Below are positions 59,701 through 64,000 of a stretch of DNA of 64,000 bases, piece by piece. The first letter of the stretch is position 1. Every line of letters begins with the position of its first letter. Made by a program: the position numbers and the translations under genes. The notes under the pieces are model-generated. The model saw nothing but the letters and a program-made list of their open reading frames with translations, was not told the origin of the DNA and did not search any database. Source of the DNA: Acanthococcus lagerstroemiae (lineage: Eukaryota; Arthropoda; Insecta; Hemiptera; Eriococcidae); NCBI GenBank assembly GCA_031841125.1, contig JAJSSI010000088.1:1-64000 (forward strand). Direction: 5' to 3'.

Positions 59701-62700
59701 ATTTATCCACCCATTCCCCCTCAAAAAATACATTCATTACCTCTCTGCTTTTGGCTGATTTTGTAGCCAACGTTAGTGAAATGAATGTCTGTAACTAGAA
59801 GTTATAATATTAAGGAATGAACCAAAGGAGGTCTCTTGGATACTTCTATCAGTTAATAAGATCATCTTCAATGAGGAAATGTTGAAAAATTCCGTCTTTC
59901 TTTCGTTATTTTTCTATTTCTATTTATTCATTTTATTATACAAGATCTTCAGCTGGCTCAAACAGTTTGAAAACATTTTACCCCGGTAACTCCTCGAAAA
60001 ATACGCAATAGTGTTAACAACCAGTTACGCTGAAGTCTCAGTCAGCAAAATTAGATTGAAAATTCGAAAAATTTTTCCTAATTGATCTCAAGTTTCCAAT
60101 TCACAAAATTAGAATTTCTCGTCCCCTCTTCTCTGAACAAAATCGCTACATAACGTTCCTGATGAGGGGCACCCGGAATAGGAACGGGGATATTTTACTT
60201 TGGAATACCTTTTCAAACTCGATCTTAATTGGCTTGATGAACTTTTCAGAAACATAGGCAGCCGCTTCAGCGCCAATTTCCATACCCTTTTGTACTGACT
60301 CAACGTAGAAATTCACCATCACTGAATCGGTATCTCCATAAATTACCTGGTAACATAAATATATATTCGTCAAGCTTACTCTACTTTCAAACAATGGTCA
60401 TACAAATCACCAAAGAAAGTGATCATTTCTTCGCAGCATGTCTTACAGATTGCGTATTAGATCGTGTTCAGCGAGACGGTGCAATATTTATACGTTAAAC
60501 TCGAATGACTTACAGTGGCATTATGTTCGTATCCATTTTCCACTCGATATTTAGTTTCGATTTCTTGTTTCGTTTTTTCAATCATAGTTCGACCGTACGA
60601 CGTCACACTCTGAAAATTAAAACGGATTTTTATAACAGAGGGGGGGGGGAAGAAAATGTGCCGGATCAAATATTCACAGCTATCGCTAACTAATCACATT
60701 AATACCGAACACAAAAACAGAATGGACCGTCGGGGCGCCGAATCGCAACACTTGGGCGAATTCACTTTGCAGGCTACAAGTATTATAGAGATGATCGTGG
60801 AGTTGATGAAGGAAAAATGTGATTTGTAAACACAAACTGAGCCCAACGAGAGGACAAACTTTCAGTTTTACTCACAGCAGAGATTTCCAAGCACGGCAAC
60901 TTCCCAACTTGCGCACCCGTGAATCCGTACACGGAGTTGGCGCTAACCTTCAACGCTAGCTGCCGACCATCCAGAACCATCCGTTTAAACGGATCAGTCT
61001 CGTTTTTCAAATCAGTCTTTGCTTTCTTTCGAGCGCTCAACAAGTGCTCCAATATCTCAGGCAGCAAACCTTTCAACACGGTGCTTTTAACGAACAAATG
61101 CCCCGCTGGCGTCTCTGTAATCTGATCCGGTGTTAATCTGAAACATACTACGTTCTCAGGAAACGAATCGAGGAACGCGGGAGCGTAACTACCAGGCCAA
61201 CGTACCCTAGTTTGTCGCGAGCTTGAGGTCGAATTAACGTGGTGTAACAGAGATTATGAGCTATCATAATACTCGGATACAGCGAATTGAAATCGAGCGT
61301 TACGATCGGTTGCGAGTAGTAGCCACGAATTGGTTCGATTACTGTAGCGCCTTCAAACTGCTCGTCGGTACCTCCTTCGCTGTGATACACGGGCATAATG
61401 TAGTCTTTCTCTTTGGCCTGTAACAAGTGAGACCGTAGAATTTGAGAATTTGTCCATCAGGCATTTTTCGTTGCAGCTTTCTCGCCGAAACGACCGTCCA
61501 TTTTCCGTTGTCTATTTGTGATTCTTCTTTTTCTCTGACCGCCTGCTCGACTTGGTACTAGACTGGTTGAACAGCTGACCGTTCGTTCTTTCGTCTACCG
61601 GTCTGTCTCGCCAAGAGACAGTCTTTTGGCTTCTCGATATAACAGAAGGTCTCTCAGTTTCGCTAGATTTCGAAGTATCAGCTAAATGACCCATCATCTA
61701 ACAGAGTAATAAGGAAGCGCAGGCCAAGTTTTTAGTGCCCAAAGAGAAAAAATTATCGCATCGGATCGATCGACATTACTTTGCGCAACAGCTGGGAGAC
61801 GACTTTATTCTGCTGACCGCGAGTAATGAGACTTTCGATAGGAACACCGGTAACACGAGCCATCTCCATGTAGTTGATAAACAACATTAATTTTTCCAAC
61901 AATTTCAACGGCAACTGAGCATCTTTCAAACAGTACACCCGCCAATCTGAAGAACAAAAAAAGATTAACGCATCGGATCATCGAGATACGGGATGTATGT
62001 AGGTCCGTAATCAGCACCTTCGTCTTGTTTGTGCATTTCCATTCTGCAAATTCGTGATAATACTGAAGTGCACATCTTCTTTCTGCTCACCCAAGAAATG
62101 AGAACTAACGGAATTCAGCGAGTACGATCTGAGTTTGTATTCGTGACAGATAACCTGAAAACAAAGTACGTCAGAATATTCTCGACAGTGTTCGACGATT
62201 GCACACCCAGTAAATTCCGATATAGTTACCAAAAACAAATCGAAAATCATTCGACCCTCGCAGTTCATACTCTTGATCACTCGTTTTCCCATTTGTTTAC
62301 TCTGAATCATGTGACTTTTCACAGCTGACCTGAAATATTTGCCCAAAAATTACGGCATCTAGCGTCTCAATTTGTACCGCTCTAGACACCATACTAAGAA
62401 ACTCGTTACTTCTTATTTTCCTCGCGACCCAGAAAAGTGAAATCCGCAACTTTGACGTGATTTGCACGATCAACGAGATATGGCAAATCGAAATTATTGA
62501 TATTGTAACCAGTAATCACATCTGGATCGACGTCTCTAACGAATTCTGCCCATTTCTAGAATGAAGTGACATCGGTAGTTAATAGGTAACAGAAAAACAA
62601 CACCAGGTACAGAATGAAAGTGAAGGAAATTACCTTCAACATATCTTTTTCCGAATCGAAGCTCATGACGTCACATCCAACTATAGGATCACAAGACTTC

Positions 62701-63929
62701 AATGTGAATACGTTCGAAATAATTCTTTCCGATTTCCCGTGGCAGCTCACAACATTAGCTATTTGAATCACTGGGTCGACTTTTGCTTCAGGAAACAATC
62801 CTGAAATTATGAAGGTCATTTTCCGAGTGATACATCTCAAGGTAAGAATTGTTTTCTGTGATCGAAATACTGCGTTGCTCATCGAAGACAGGTATCGATG
62901 AAAATGACCCTCCAACAAAATGACAGTCATATCGAAGCATTCGAGGAAATCGGACGCACCCAAGACTCATCGCATTGCGTACCTGCACGTCCAGCACATT
63001 CGATATCGAAACTCAAAATACGGAACGGTGCCACTTTACTCCATTCTCCTTCCGGCTGATGCGATATCAAATCTTTATACGAGATATCAACTTCAATTTG
63101 GCATAACGTCGATTGCCTCGGCACCGATTGCGAAGTTCTCGGAAACCATTTCCCCGCTGGTAACTCTATCCAATTACAACCAACAATATCGCTGTCAACC
63201 ATGAATCTGTAAAATAATATCAGATCAAGCACTGGATAAAACCACACACGATTAGAAATACTTTCCAGAGACGCTGCCTGCCGATAGTAATATCAATGTT
63301 CGATGGAAAATGGGTTTGTTCAGCGAACGCGAGTTTGGGGTTTTCCGGAAGAAAACTAGATTCATCTCACTCGGAACTATAATATTCTATTTTGAATACG
63401 CGATCCAATTTGCCTGGTATGTTGATTTCTTACCTAATCTCGTAGTCGATGTTGGTCTCAAAGCACTCGAACTCGTGGGTCGGATTTGGTGGCAGGGATA
63501 TTCGCTTTGAAAATAATTTCTTCGCCGCTCCAACGAAATTCGGCATTTTTACGGTTATTTTCAAAAAATTACTGTAGTCATTGCCCCAATAACCCACGAT
63601 GTTCTTTTTCTGCACTATTTCTACCATTAGAACCGCTCCCGAAGAGCAGTCTTTAACCTCTTTAGTTAGCTGAGAGTCTAAAGCATTCTGCAACATTGAA
63701 ATTCGTTAGTTTGAAAACATTCGATAAGAAAATGTCAACTTTAATGAGGAAAACACCTTGAACTGCTGACAGTGTTCTGGTTTAAAACCGGCTGGAGCAT
63801 CCACATAGAAGTAAGGCGAGAAACCGTGCACGTGAGTGCAAACTGAATTTCCTTCCATGGTAACTCCAAACATTCGCAGAATAGGAACATTCTTATCCTG
63901 AGGTCCGGGCATCCCTCTATAAAACTCTC
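56716..63929 (-). CDS. POLD1: DNA polymerase delta catalytic subunit (partial, N-terminus off the window)
   Basis: Lagging-strand and repair polymerase with 3'-5' proofreading. Exons in transcript order: 63929-63757, 63687-63434, 63206-62983, 62800-62634, 62555-62410, 62329-62230, 62154-62018, 61946-61780, 61417-61206, 61137-60876, 60609-60514, 60346-60209, 58457-58285, 58162-57913, 57830-57701, 57230-57047, 56976-56887, 56806-56716 (stop TGA). About 996 residues are visible. Landmarks: exonuclease LSFDIECAG and [15 protein letters not shown]; polymerase motif [15 protein letters not shown]; motif [14 protein letters not shown]; motif C YGDTDSVM; CysA zinc site CIGC...CQHC; CysB iron-sulphur site CQNC...CTSRDC. 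The 61946 exon carries one extra base (see findings), an apparent frameshift. About the first 100 residues lie beyond 64000. Confidence 0.95.
58458..60208 (-). other. POLD1 intron (1.75 kb)
   Basis: The largest POLD1 intron, between the exons encoding IKIEFEK and VYFPYLL. It contains the GC-rich TIR element described separately and a C-run at 59161-59177. A 187-codon + frame (58791-59354) overlaps that element and is a chance frame. Confidence 0.6.
58646..58914. mobile_element. GC-rich MITE with CCCCAGTACACTC termini
   Basis: GCCCCCAGTACACTC at the left and GAGTGTACTGGGGC at the right form ~14-bp inverted ends of a 269-bp segment that is much richer in G+C than its surroundings. A third copy of the end motif (GAGTACACTCTCG) lies inside at 58850. 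No target duplication was clear. Confidence 0.55.
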
Positions 63930-64000
63930 CTAGAAAGAACAAGCGATCAAATGTACGACCCGTACAGTATAATTTACTAGATGTAGATTCTATAGAACAC

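Noticed and set aside
61513..61697. 61-codon minus frame between POLD1 exons as an extra exon
   Set aside because: The flanking POLD1 exons (...VVSQLLRK and [10 protein letters not shown]) join directly in frame, and this segment has no matching conserved sequence.

Overview
The window is animal nuclear DNA, most likely from an insect. Evidence: AT-rich intergenic DNA, short GT-AG introns, a BEL/Pao LTR retrotransposon, tRNA-derived SINEs, many MITE-like inverted repeats, and two conserved eukaryotic genes split into many exons. A hemipteran such as a scale insect or aphid would fit the FLYWCH/MULE gene and repeat style, but the species cannot be fixed from sequence alone. No bacterial genes, rRNA, CRISPR or intact tRNA genes were seen.

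Layout. 1-12 kb: intergenic DNA with small inverted-repeat elements (TIR element at 78-771, two related foldback hairpins at 2.04 and 6.80 kb, a MITE family at 2.14-2.48 kb), decayed reverse-transcriptase fragments (4.1 and 5.2 kb) and a frameshifted acidic coding relic (9.3-9.95 kb). 12.0-22.4 kb: a large AT-rich repeat complex in which an approximately 1.5-kb block occurs in both orientations, apparently two tandem copies of a foldback unit. 23.5-26.0 kb: two CT-rich low-complexity arms in opposite orientation. 26.19-34.45 kb (+): a 14-exon gene for a FLYWCH zinc finger plus MULE transposase protein of about 597 residues. Its catalytic D, D, E residues are kept, and its 3' end is an array of near-identical 66-bp acidic exons in 207-bp tandem repeats. 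34.5-37.8 kb: decayed LINE fragment, another array of about 207 bp per unit, and further acidic exon-like modules. 37.81-48.13 kb (-): a BEL/Pao retrotransposon with 1500-bp LTRs, in which I saw no differences, and a 5-bp target duplication CCAAT; Gag-protease and RT-RNaseH-integrase are intact except for one in-frame TAG between them. 50.71-56.52 kb (+): complete eIF4A3 (398 aa, 10 exons). 56.72-63.93 kb (-): POLD1, catalytic subunit of DNA polymerase delta (18 exons, N-terminus beyond the window edge), convergent with eIF4A3.

How they fit: eIF4A3 (exon junction complex) and POLD1 (replication) are housekeeping genes that share a tight tail-to-tail junction. The rest is mobile-element territory. 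The most unusual object is the MULE-derived gene, whose C-terminus seems to have been extended by exon duplication; the retrotransposon landed inside one of the exon-like modules downstream of it.
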